From Streptomyces spinoverrucosus (GTDB lineage Bacteria; Actinomycetota; Actinomycetes; Streptomycetales; Streptomycetaceae): 64,000 nt of DNA. Location of the stretch: NCBI RefSeq assembly GCF_006539505.1, contig NZ_BJND01000030.1, positions 37,767 to 101,766 of the forward strand, given 5' to 3'. A program made the translations under genes and the position numbers. Of this stretch, positions 56,951 to 64,000 are shown piece by piece. The notes beneath the pieces are model-generated. The model had not been told where the DNA came from. It saw only the letters and a list, made by a program, of their open reading frames with translations, and did no database searches. Position 1 is the first letter of the stretch, and each line of letters opens with the position of its first letter.

Positions 56951-57927
56951 GCGGCATGCTCCTTGGTGTCGGTGAGCTCTTCGGTGTCCGTCGGCCCTTC
57001 GGTGGCCGTGAGCCGGAGGAAGACGTCGTCGAGGGTCGGCGGGCGCAGGCTCGCGTCGAGCAGCGGGACGCCCGCGGCGTCCAGTTCGCGCACCAGCCGG
57101 GGGAGCGTGAGCGTGATGTCCCGGGTGACCGCCCCCACGGCGTTCCGCTCGCGGTCGAACGACGGCTCCCCGCCCGTCAGTTGGTCCAGTACGGCCGCTG
57201 CCTTCGCCATGGCGTCCGGGTCCGCGACGACGACCTCCGCGTGCGCGCCGACCAGCGCCTTGAACTCGGCCGGGGAACCGGTCTGCGTGACCCGGCCCCG
57301 GTCCACCAGGGCGATGGTGTCGGCGAGTTGGTCGGCCTCCTCCAGATACTGCGTGGTGAGCAGCACGGTCGTACCGTCCGCCTTCAGACGCCGTACGGCC
57401 TCCCAGATCCGGTTCCGTCCCGCCGGGTCGAGTCCGGTCGTCGGCTCGTCCAGGAACAGCACGTCCGGGCGGCGGACCAGGCTCGCCGCGAGGTCCAGCC
57501 GCCGTCGCATGCCGCCCGAGTAGGTGGACGCCGGACGGTCGGCGGCCTCGGTCAGCCCGAGGTCGCCGAGGAGTTCGGCGGCGCGGGCGGCCGCCCCGGG
57601 CACCCGGTGCAGGCGCGCGAACAGGCGCAGGTTCTCGCGTCCGGTGAGGTCGCCGTCCACCGACGCGTACTGCCCGGTGACGCCGATCCGCCGTCGTACG
57701 GCGTCGGCCTCCCGCACCAGGTCGTGCCCGGCGACGCGCGCCGAGCCCGCGTCCGGGGGGAGCAGCGTGGTCAGCAGGCGTACGGCCGTGGTCTTACCGG
57801 CCCCGTTCGGCCCGAGCACCCCGCACACCGTCCCCGCCGCCACGGCGAGATCCAGGCCCCGCACCGCCCGCACCTGCCCGAAGCGCTTCTCCAAACCCTC
57901 ACTAAGTACAGCGTACGTAGTAGTCAT
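56947..57927 (-). CDS. ABC transporter ATPase, DrrA-like (daunorubicin-resistance type)
   Basis: 326-aa ATPase. Walker A LGPNGAGKTT (Lys45), signature YSGGMRRR, Walker B VLFLDEPTTGLD, and the DrrA-type C-terminal domain ending RPPTLDDVFLRLT. With the permease it forms an exporter for a hydrophobic drug, or self-made metabolite. ATG 57927 is preferred to 57945; the first codons overlap one of two palindromic operator sites, so a divergently encoded TetR protein probably represses it. The two genes overlap by 4 nt. Confidence 0.92.
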   Translation of the reverse strand: MTTTYAVLSEGLEKRFGQVRAVRGLDLAVAAGTVCGVLGPNGAGKTTAVRLLTTLLPPDAGSARVAGHDLVREADAVRRRIGVTGQYASVDGDLTGRENLRLFARLHRVPGAAARAAELLGDLGLTEAADRPASTYSGGMRRRLDLAASLVRRPDVLFLDEPTTGLDPAGRNRIWEAVRRLKADGTTVLLTTQYLEEADQLADTIALVDRGRVTQTGSPAEFKALVGAHAEVVVADPDAMAKAAAVLDQLTGGEPSFDRERNAVGAVTRDITLTLPRLVRELDAAGVPLLDASLRPPTLDDVFLRLTATEGPTDTEELTDTKEHAA

Positions 57928-57962
57928 GCGGCGACCATAGCGCACTACGTACGCTGTACGTA
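57905..57962. promoter_or_regulatory. Twin TetR operators between drrA-like and tetR genes
   Basis: Site 1 is a perfect 7-bp inverted repeat TACGTAC-GCT-GTACGTA (57946-57962). Site 2 (57905-57920) is an inverted copy sharing 15 of 16 bases with CTACGTACGCTGTACG and overlaps the start of the ATPase gene. Arrangement suits autoregulation plus repression of the exporter. Confidence 0.85.
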
Positions 57963-57990
57963 ACTAGGATGGTGGCCGAGGTGATGACCG

Positions 57991-58704
57991 ATGGCGGGCC
58001 GAGCGGCCGAACCCGAAGTGATCTGGACGCGCCCCGAGCGCACCGGCCGTGGCCCCAGACCGGCGTACACCCGCGCCGATATCGCGGCGGCGGCCGTGCG
58101 GATTGCGGACGCCGAGGGACTGGAGGCGGTCTCGATGCGGCGGGTCGCCGCCGAGCTGGGCTGCGGCACGATGTCGCTGTACAACTACGTCCCCCGCAAG
58201 GAGGACCTGTACGAGCTGATGGTGGACGCCGTCAGCGGTGAGCACGAGCTGTGGGAGCCGAGCGGCGACTGGCGGGCGGACATGCTCCGGGTCGCCCATC
58301 GGACCCGCGCCCTGATGCATCACCACACGTGGCTGCCGCGCCTGATGTCACCGGTGCACGGCTTCAGCCCGAACGCCCTGCGCTATCTGGAGCACTGCCT
58401 GGCCTGCCTGGAGCCCCTGAAGGCGCCGTACGGCACGAAGTTCGAGCTGATCGCGATGCTGAACGGCGTGGTGACGACGTACGTCGCGAACGAGTTCGCC
58501 ACCGCCGAGCGCACCCGCTCGCTGCCCTGGTCGCCGGAGCAGGAGAACGCGATGCGGGCCGCCTATCTCGGGGGCCGGATCGCGACGGGCGACTATCCGC
58601 GGCTGGCGGCGGCCCTCGCGGAGGATCCCGGGCCGGTCGACCCGGAGGCGGTGTTCGAGCGGGTGCTGCTGCGGGTGCTGGACGGGTTCCAGGGGGCCGT
58701 CTAG
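57991..58704 (+). CDS. TetR-family regulator of the divergent exporter
   Basis: 237-aa repressor. HTH at about 25-75: YTRADIAAAAVRIADAEG, SMRRVAAELGCGTMSLYNYV; the C-terminal ligand domain is of the TetR_C type (WLPRLMSPVHGFSPNALRYL). Divergent from the DrrAB-like exporter with two matching operators between them, so it is very probably its repressor, released by the exported drug. ATG 57991. Its TAG stop shares the palindrome CTAG (58701-58704) with the stop of the convergent gene. Confidence 0.9.
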   Translation: MAGRAAEPEVIWTRPERTGRGPRPAYTRADIAAAAVRIADAEGLEAVSMRRVAAELGCGTMSLYNYVPRKEDLYELMVDAVSGEHELWEPSGDWRADMLRVAHRTRALMHHHTWLPRLMSPVHGFSPNALRYLEHCLACLEPLKAPYGTKFELIAMLNGVVTTYVANEFATAERTRSLPWSPEQENAMRAAYLGGRIATGDYPRLAAALAEDPGPVDPEAVFERVLLRVLDGFQGAV

Positions 58705-59843
58705 AGGAGCGCCAACTGCCCCTCCGGGCCCTCCTCCTGGGCGTCCAGGACCGACGCGGGGCGCCGGGCGGAGGCGGGGACGGGCAGGACGCCGGCCGCG
58801 CACAGGTCGGTCGCGGTGAGGGTCGACTCCGCCTGGATCTGCGGGAGTTCGGCCAGCAGCGTGAGGACCGTGATCAGCTCCAGCAGTTCCGACGTCCACG
58901 CCTGGGGCCAGGTCGCAGGGCGGATCGCGAGGAGCGTGCCGGGCTCGCCCTCGGCCGTCCGTGCCGTGAACCACTGCTCCAGGACTCGGATACCGCCCGC
59001 CTCGAAGTCCCAGGCCTGGGACGGCACGGGGGAGATGCGGCCCTCGTCGAGATGCAGGGTCTCCTCGTCGCGGTCGTAGTGGAGCGTGCGGGGGCGGGCG
59101 GGGAGCGGGGCGCGGACGTAGGGGCGGCGGCCGCCGGGCAGTTTGGGGCGGTCGCCGTCGCGGCGCAGCAGCCAGAGCATGCGGCGGCCGGTCTCGACGC
59201 CGTGCGCCCAGAGGTCGGGGTCCGTGGTGAGCGGAACGGTGAGGTCCGCCCGTACCGCGGTCAGGATCCAGGCGAGGACGTCGACCGGGGCGAGGGCCTG
59301 CCCGAGGCGGGCGGCCAAGTGGTCCAGCAGGCCGGGGGTCAGGTTCGGTTCCGAGCCGCCGGGGCGGCGATACAGGGGGCGGACGCGGCCGGGGCGGAGC
59401 AGCGGGAGCAGGGAGGTGGCCAGCAGATGGGGGCCGCCGCCCTCCGGGTTCTCGACCACGAACACCTGCCGTTCGTCGGCCACCCGCCACAACTCCGGTC
59501 GCGCCGCGTCGATGAGGCGGTGGTCCGGAATCAGCCACTGTTCGTCGAAGGGGGACAGCAGCACACGGATCGGTTCCGGGCAGGGGCCCTGCGCGCGCAG
59601 CAGCTTCTCCGTGCCGGTGGACCGGCCCGGCAACTGCCCGACCGCCGAGTGCAGGGTGCGCGAGCGCGTGGGCTCGAACAGGGCCTCCCGGTCCGCTCCT
59701 TCCGCCTTCATCAGGGCGTCCCAGCGGGCCTTGAGGCAGGACGGGTCGGGGGCCGTCGGCCACCCCCGGCCGAGTCGCGGCGGTGCGACGGACCACGGCA
59801 TGAGGTCCGCGAGCAGCGGAGCGTCGTCGGTCACGCCGGGCAT
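58701..59843 (-). CDS. Orphan type ISP restriction-modification C-terminal-domain protein
   Basis: About 380 aa, soluble. It resembles the C-terminal specificity (target-recognition) part of type ISP (LlaBIII-like) restriction-modification enzymes: PWSVAPPRLGRGWPTAPDP, SAWDFEAGGIRVLEQWF-like segment (AWDFEAGGIRVLEQWF) and WTSELLELITVLTLLAEL near the end. No nuclease, helicase or methyltransferase motif is present, so it is not an intact RM enzyme; such stand-alone forms recur in Streptomyces. Start is uncertain: ATG 59843, GTG 59834, or TTG 59873, which would overlap the upstream gntR stop as TTGA. The call rests on remembered family similarity. Confidence 0.7.
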   Translation of the reverse strand: MPGVTDDAPLLADLMPWSVAPPRLGRGWPTAPDPSCLKARWDALMKAEGADREALFEPTRSRTLHSAVGQLPGRSTGTEKLLRAQGPCPEPIRVLLSPFDEQWLIPDHRLIDAARPELWRVADERQVFVVENPEGGGPHLLATSLLPLLRPGRVRPLYRRPGGSEPNLTPGLLDHLAARLGQALAPVDVLAWILTAVRADLTVPLTTDPDLWAHGVETGRRMLWLLRRDGDRPKLPGGRRPYVRAPLPARPRTLHYDRDEETLHLDEGRISPVPSQAWDFEAGGIRVLEQWFTARTAEGEPGTLLAIRPATWPQAWTSELLELITVLTLLAELPQIQAESTLTATDLCAAGVLPVPASARRPASVLDAQEEGPEGQLALL

Positions 59844-59869
59844 CGTACGACGGGCTTCTGACACGCGCC

Positions 59870-60619
59870 TCAAGTGGCGTCCAGCGTCACCGTGAAGGAG
59901 AAGCGGTCGCCCCGGTAGTAGATGACGGCGACGTCCAGCACCCGCCCGTCCGCGTCGTACGTCACGCCGGTGTAGTGCAGGATCGGGCTCAGCAGCGGTA
60001 CGTCGAGCAGCCGCGCCGTCTCCGGGTCCGCGAGCCGCGCTTCCACGGTGTCCGTGATGCGGCTGATGTCCGCCCCGACGACATCGCGCAGCACCTTGGT
60101 CATCGGCCAGCGGGTCAGATCGTCCAGGTCGATACGCCCGGCCAGTTCGGGACGGACGTAGTTGTGGGCGTGGTTGGTCGGCTCGCCCGTCTTCTCGTCG
60201 CTGCGCAGCCGGTGGTACGTGGCCACCTCACCGAGGTCCGGGAAGTACTCGGCTATTTCCGCGGGCACGGGCGCGTGGCCGTGGTCCAGCAGTTCGGTGG
60301 TCATGCCGGACTGCTGGGCCACGATCGCGTCCACCGAGCCCAGCAGCCGCACCGGGGCGCCCCGCCGCGCGCTGGGTTCGATGAACGTGCCGCGTCGGCG
60401 GTGACGCGTGATGAGCCCCTCGTCCTCCAGCTCCTTCAGCGCCTGCCGCATGGTCAGCACGCTCACCCCGTAGTGCCCCGCCAGTTGTTCCTCGGTCGGC
60501 AGGCGCAGCGGGTCCCGGGGCGAGCGGCCGAGTATGGAGGCGCGCAGCGACTGCGAGACCTGGTACCAGAGCGGCAGCTTGCGGTTCAGGACGATCGAGT
60601 CCGGAGCGAAGGAGGTCAC
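59870..60619 (-). CDS. GntR/HutC-family regulator with UTRA domain
   Basis: 249-aa regulator: N-terminal winged helix (about 15-85; LPLWYQVSQSLRASILG, LPTEEQLAGHYGVSVLTMRQALKELEDEGL) and C-terminal UTRA effector domain (about 100-245; ISRITDTVEARLADPETARLLDVP). It lies 60 nt after hmgA on the same strand and likely controls the homogentisate pathway or its own operon; the ligand is unknown. GTG 60619 has GAAGGAGG-type sequence nearby. Confidence 0.9.
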   Translation of the reverse strand: MTSFAPDSIVLNRKLPLWYQVSQSLRASILGRSPRDPLRLPTEEQLAGHYGVSVLTMRQALKELEDEGLITRHRRRGTFIEPSARRGAPVRLLGSVDAIVAQQSGMTTELLDHGHAPVPAEIAEYFPDLGEVATYHRLRSDEKTGEPTNHAHNYVRPELAGRIDLDDLTRWPMTKVLRDVVGADISRITDTVEARLADPETARLLDVPLLSPILHYTGVTYDADGRVLDVAVIYYRGDRFSFTVTLDAT

Positions 60620-60679
60620 GGGGCCATCCGTACCGGCAGGAAACGGTCAGTGCAAGGCGCGCCCTGCGGCGAGCGACCG

Positions 60680-62053
60680 TCAAAGCGCGCGGAAGTGCCG
60701 CTGAAGGCCCTGCCACACGTCGTCGTAGCGCTGTTGCAGGTGTTCCGCCCGCGCCGCCTGGGGAGTCAGGGTCACCGGCCAGCGCGTCTCGAACATGAAC
60801 GCCAGCCCGTCGTCCACCTTCTGCGGCCGCAGCTCGGCGGCGCTCGCCCGGTCGAACGTCTCCCGGTCCGGGCCGTGCGCCGACATCATGTTGTGCAGCG
60901 AGCCGCCGCCGGGCACGAAGCCCTCGGCTTTCGCGTCGTACGCGCCCTCGATCAGGCCCATGTACTCGCTCATCACGTTCCGGTGGAAGTACGGCGGCCG
61001 GAAGGTGTCCTCGCCCACCAGCCAGCGCGGCGCGAAGACCACGAAGTCGACGCCCGCGAGGCCGGGGGTGTCGGACGGGGAGGTGAGGACCGTGAAGATC
61101 GACGGGTCCGGGTGGTCGTACGAGATGGTGCCGAGCACATTGAAACGACGCAGGTCGTAGGCGTATGGCACATAGTTGCCGTGCCAGGCGACGACATCGA
61201 GCGGTGAGTGGTCGTACGTCGCCGTCCAGAGGTTGCCGCAGAACTTGTTGACCACCTCCACCGGGCCCTCCACGTCCTCGTACGCGGCCACCGGCGCCCG
61301 GAAGTCCCGGGGGTTGGCGAGGCCGTTGGCGCCGATCGGGCCGAGGTCGGGGAGGCGGAAGGGGGCGCCGTAGTTCTCGCAGACGTAGCCTCTGGCGGTC
61401 GGGCTCTGCCCGCTGTCGGACGCAGTGTCGAGCAGTTCGACGCGGAAGCGGACCCCGCGCGGGACGAGCGCGACATGGCCGGGCTCCACCGCCAGCAGCC
61501 CGAACTCCGTGCGCAGCAGCAGCCCGCCGCGCTCCGGCACGATCAGCAGCTCGCCGTCCGCGTCGCTGAAGACGCGGTCCATGTCGGCGTTGGCGTGGTA
61601 GAGGTGCACGGCCATGCCGGTGCGCTGGGTGGCGTCGCCGTTGCCGCCCAGGGTCCACAGTCCGGCCAGGAAGTCGGTGCCGGGCGGCGGCTCGGGGAGC
61701 GGGTTCCAGCGCAGGCGGTTCGGGTCGGGCACGGTCTCGGTGAAGGGGGCCGTGCGCAGGCCGCCGTTGTCGGTGCGGGTGAACGCGGGGTGCGCGGCCG
61801 AGGGGCGGACGCGGTAGAGCCACGAGCGGCGGTTGTGGGCGCGGGGCTCGGTGAAGGCCGTACCGCTGAGCTGCTCGGCGTACAGGCTGAGGGGGGCGCG
61901 TTGCGGTGAGTTGCGGCCCTCGGGCAGTGCGCCCGGGACGGCCTCCGAGCTGTGCTCGTTGCCGAATCCGGTGAGATGGGCCAGCCCTTCGGCGGTCTTC
62001 CGCGCTCCCCCACGCTCGAACACGCTCGCGCGGGAGGTACCCCCATCGCTCAT
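60680..62053 (-). CDS. hmgA: Homogentisate 1,2-dioxygenase
   Basis: 457-aa non-heme iron enzyme that opens homogentisate to maleylacetoacetate in tyrosine and phenylalanine breakdown. Full family length. N-terminal GFGNEHSSEAVPGALPEGRN; iron ligands in RPPYFHRNVMSEYMGLIEG (His and Glu) and SLHNMMSAHGPD. Loss of such enzymes causes brown pyomelanin in bacteria. ATG 62053 is followed by a short non-conserved leader. Upstream lies a near-palindrome (62080-62097). Confidence 0.96.
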   Translation of the reverse strand: MSDGGTSRASVFERGGARKTAEGLAHLTGFGNEHSSEAVPGALPEGRNSPQRAPLSLYAEQLSGTAFTEPRAHNRRSWLYRVRPSAAHPAFTRTDNGGLRTAPFTETVPDPNRLRWNPLPEPPPGTDFLAGLWTLGGNGDATQRTGMAVHLYHANADMDRVFSDADGELLIVPERGGLLLRTEFGLLAVEPGHVALVPRGVRFRVELLDTASDSGQSPTARGYVCENYGAPFRLPDLGPIGANGLANPRDFRAPVAAYEDVEGPVEVVNKFCGNLWTATYDHSPLDVVAWHGNYVPYAYDLRRFNVLGTISYDHPDPSIFTVLTSPSDTPGLAGVDFVVFAPRWLVGEDTFRPPYFHRNVMSEYMGLIEGAYDAKAEGFVPGGGSLHNMMSAHGPDRETFDRASAAELRPQKVDDGLAFMFETRWPVTLTPQAARAEHLQQRYDDVWQGLQRHFRAL

Positions 62054-62079
62054 GATCGCTGCTCCCTTGCACGCTGATT

Positions 62080-62097
62080 CCTATGGTTCACCGTAGG
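62080..62097. promoter_or_regulatory. Operator-like near-palindrome upstream of hmgA
   Basis: CCTATGGTTCACCGTAGG: arms CCTATGG and CCGTAGG differ at one position, 4-nt centre, 27 nt from the hmgA ATG in the 164-bp divergent region. Candidate site for the GntR protein or another repressor. Confidence 0.55.
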
Positions 62098-62217
62098 ATT
62101 GCGGTTGCTTCGGCGCAAGGGGGAGTTCGGCCTCCTCTCGATGGACGACGGAGGGCGGACGAGAACCAGACTCCAGAGGGATTTTGGGTGTCGTACCGGT
62201 GTTCTACGCTCCTCGGC

Positions 62218-62832
62218 ATGTCGTGGACGCGTCGATCTCGTGCCGCGCTCGCGGTCTGTGTCCTGCTGCTGGCGGGAGCCGCGGGGTGCGGCACCAGTGA
62301 TGCCGGAGAGCGGAACAACGGGGAGTCACCGCCGGCGGTGGGCCGGCTGCTCGACGACACCGACGAGGCCGGGCGGCCCTACCGCGAGGTGCCGAAGGAG
62401 GACGCGCCCGAGGTCGGCATCGAGGTGCAGCCCGACGCCTCCGGTGCCGGGTGGGACGTACGGCTGACCCTGCGCGAATTCCGCCTCTCACCGGCCGGTA
62501 CGGCACCGAAGGCGTCGCCCGGCCGCGGCATCGCCCGGCTCTTCCTGAACGGCCGCCCCGTCGCCGACCTGCGCGCCCCCGAGCACCACCTGGACGCCGG
62601 ACTGGTCAAGCGCGGCACGCACCAGCTCACCGCGCGGCTGTACGCCGACGACGGCTCCGTCTGGGCGGTGGACGGTGAGGCTGTCGAGTGCACGGCCGAC
62701 ATCACCGCGTCGGGAAGCGAGCCGAGCAAGGCGGGCGAGCCGAGCGAGCCGACGGCCACGATGAGTGCACCGGGCATGGATGTGCGTACTGGGGGTGGAG
62801 GTTCACCCGATCCCGGCGGAAAGGCATCATGA
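62218..62832 (+). CDS. Putative lipoprotein of unknown function
   Basis: 204-aa product with a type II signal peptide ending in LLAGAAGCG (lipobox Cys about residue 24). The mature part has a single beta-rich domain (about 60-160: DVRLTLREFRLSPAG, GRGIARLFLNGRPVADLRAPEHH) and a Ser/Pro/Gly-rich disordered tail. The domain looks like a small immunoglobulin-like metal or surface protein fold but no family is assigned. ATG 62218. Its stop overlaps the TetR start (ATGA), so regulation by that protein is likely. Confidence 0.75.
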   Translation: MSWTRRSRAALAVCVLLLAGAAGCGTSDAGERNNGESPPAVGRLLDDTDEAGRPYREVPKEDAPEVGIEVQPDASGAGWDVRLTLREFRLSPAGTAPKASPGRGIARLFLNGRPVADLRAPEHHLDAGLVKRGTHQLTARLYADDGSVWAVDGEAVECTADITASGSEPSKAGEPSEPTATMSAPGMDVRTGGGGSPDPGGKAS

Positions 62833-63446
62833 AGCCCGTGCCCCATCCCTCCATGCTCCGCCGTGCGCCCGTCCAGCGGCGCAGTGCCGAACGCCTGACC
62901 CGCATCCTCGACGCCTGCGCCGACCTGCTCGACGAGGTCGGCTACGACGCCCTGAGCACCCGCGCGGTGGCCCAGCGCGCCGGGGTGCCCATCGGCTCGG
63001 TCTACCGCTTCTTCGGCAACAAGCGGCAGATGGCCGACGCGCTGGCCCAGCGCAACCTGGAGCGCTACGCCGAGCGCGTCACCGAGCGCCTGAAGGGCGC
63101 GCGGCGCGGGGACTGGCGGGCCGCGATGGACGCCGTGCTCGACGAGTACCTCGCCATGAAGCGCACCGCGCCCGGCTTCTCCCTCGTCGACTTCGGCAAC
63201 CAGATCCCCGTCGGCAGCCGCCAGGCCGAACCCAACCACCGGGTCGCCGACCGGCTCACCGACCTCCTCGCGGAGTACCTCCCTCGCGAGCCCGACGCCG
63301 ACCTGCGCCGTGCCTTCCTGATCGCCGTGGAGACGGCGGACGCCCTGGTGCAGCTGGCGTTCCGGGTGGATCCGGAGGGGGATGAGGCGATCATCGGGGA
63401 GATGCGGGTGATGCTGCGGGCGTATTTGGGGCGGGTGCTGGACTGA
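62829..63446 (+). CDS. TetR-family regulator
   Basis: 205-aa regulator. HTH at about 18-70 (RRSAERLTRILDACADLL, STRAVAQRAGVPIGSVYRFF), followed by a C-terminal dimer/ligand domain (about 75-205). Coupled to the lipoprotein gene by a 4-nt overlap at its ATG. No transporter or enzyme gene downstream inside the window; the following 550 bp are repeats. Confidence 0.9.
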   Translation: MKPVPHPSMLRRAPVQRRSAERLTRILDACADLLDEVGYDALSTRAVAQRAGVPIGSVYRFFGNKRQMADALAQRNLERYAERVTERLKGARRGDWRAAMDAVLDEYLAMKRTAPGFSLVDFGNQIPVGSRQAEPNHRVADRLTDLLAEYLPREPDADLRRAFLIAVETADALVQLAFRVDPEGDEAIIGEMRVMLRAYLGRVLD

Positions 63447-63474
63447 GGGGCGCCGTCCGGCGGTTGCGTGTGGG

Positions 63475-63645
63475 TTTCGGGGTCTCGGTGTCTGGGTGGC
63501 GCGTGTTGTTTTCGGGGTCTCGGTGTCTGGGTGGCGCGTGTTGTTTTCGGGGTCTCGGTGTCTGGGCGGCGCGCGTTGCTTCCGAGGCCCCGGCGTCTGG
63601 GCGGCGCGCGCACGCTTTCGAGGGGTTCCTCGTCTGGCGTGCACG
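63475..63645. repeat. 35-bp degenerate tandem array
   Basis: About four and a half units beginning TTTCGGGGTCTCGGTGTCTG at 63475, 63510 and 63545, then more decayed copies at about 63580 and 63616. The period is 35-36 bp. Confidence 0.88.
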
Positions 63646-63760
63646 CGTGTGTTCAGGGGCTCCCGGTCAGGCGGCGTGCGCGCGTGTGTTCAGGGGGCTC
63701 CCGGTCAGGCGGCGTGCGTGCATGCGCTTAGGGGGCTCCCGATCGGGAGGTGCGTGAAGT
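63646..63760. repeat. 37-bp degenerate tandem array
   Basis: Three units containing TGTTCAGGGGCTCCCGGTCA at about 63650 and 63687, and a decayed copy near 63725. Adjacent to the 35-bp array but of different sequence. Confidence 0.82.
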
Positions 63761-63910
63761 TCGGGGCTCCTCTTCGGGTGGCATGCAGCCCGGGGCGCCT
63801 CTTCACGTGGCGCGCAGTCCGGGGCCCTTCTTCGGGCGGCGCACGTTTCGTTGCGGCGCCCCTTCCTTGCCGCGCGCGGACTCATGCCGAGGTCCCTCGT
63901 AATGGCGCGC

Positions 63911-64000
63911 TCTTCATGCCAGGCTCCCCTCCTGCTGCCGCGCCCTTCATTCCAGGCTCCTCTCCTGCTGCCGCGCCCTTCATTCCAGGCTCCTCTCCTG
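63911..64000. repeat. 33-bp tandem array running off the window
   Basis: Units beginning CTTCATTCCAGGCTCC at 63911 (TGCC variant), 63944 and 63977; the last two full copies are identical as far as the window goes. The array continues past the edge. Confidence 0.9.

Noticed and set aside
63464..63757. Cys/Arg-rich open frames across the terminal repeats
   Set aside because: All frames read through because the repeats lack stops; there is no ribosome site or protein-like composition.

Overview
The window is high-GC DNA with dense, often overlapping genes and frequent GTG (some TTG) starts. With Rpf/LysM wall enzymes, streptogrisin-type proteases, a SepF-like protein, an LAxTG-anchored AA10 LPMO, SGNH lipase and a SigK/RskA pair, it reads as core-chromosome sequence of a Streptomyces. 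From memory only, the order hmgA, Ser/Thr kinase, SGNH lipase, LPMO, secreted lipase, dinP-like gene, dnaE2, SepF-like, acyl-CoA dehydrogenase resembles the S. coelicolor SCO1715-SCO1775 interval in reverse; this was not checked. No tRNA, rRNA, insertion sequence, phage or CRISPR array was seen.

Layout. 0-7 kb: two Rpf-type wall hydrolases (the first cut by the window edge), then a branched-chain-amino-acid-type ABC importer whose two permeases and one ATPase are a single 880-aa polypeptide, with lipoproteins (MTB12-like and substrate-binding) divergent to it. 7-13.7 kb: acyltransferase-3/SGNH protein, WYL regulator overlapping an orphan cytochrome oxidase subunit I, I78-type mini-inhibitor, PAP2 protein. 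13.8-20.3 kb: PIG-V-like mannosyltransferase, DHA2 exporter, acyl-CoA dehydrogenase with an operator-like palindrome, SepF-like protein, DUF5685 protein with a cysteine-rich tail. 20.6-23 kb: two streptogrisin-type proteases with strong terminators. 23.3-27.8 kb: LexA-box-preceded dnaE2 overlapping a truncated, probably inactive Y-family polymerase paralogue.

27.9-36.4 kb: secreted lipase and cell-wall LPMO convergent on a 15-bp hairpin, then small housekeeping or unknown genes (methyltransferase, DUF402, GNAT, YtrA-type GntR, DUF72, DUF5925 AAA) and a GH39-like glycosidase. 36.4-44.8 kb: an exopolysaccharide-type locus on the minus strand (membrane protein, CelD-like GNAT, two GT2 enzymes, polysaccharide deacetylase, flippase fused to a second membrane module) with nested overlaps. 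45-47.4 kb: SGNH lipase and PASTA-less Ser/Thr kinase.

47.4-54.5 kb: probably the most coherent little-described system, a DUF4331-TPR-NicO operon divergent from sigK-rskA, with near-identical SigK-like promoters facing both ways and 31-bp minisatellites between them. 54.6-64 kb: small basic protein, CaiB-type CoA transferase, DrrAB-type exporter with divergent TetR and twin palindromic operators, hmgA-gntR-type ISP fragment cluster, a lipoprotein-TetR pair, and a terminal intergenic region made of degenerate 33-37 bp tandem repeats.
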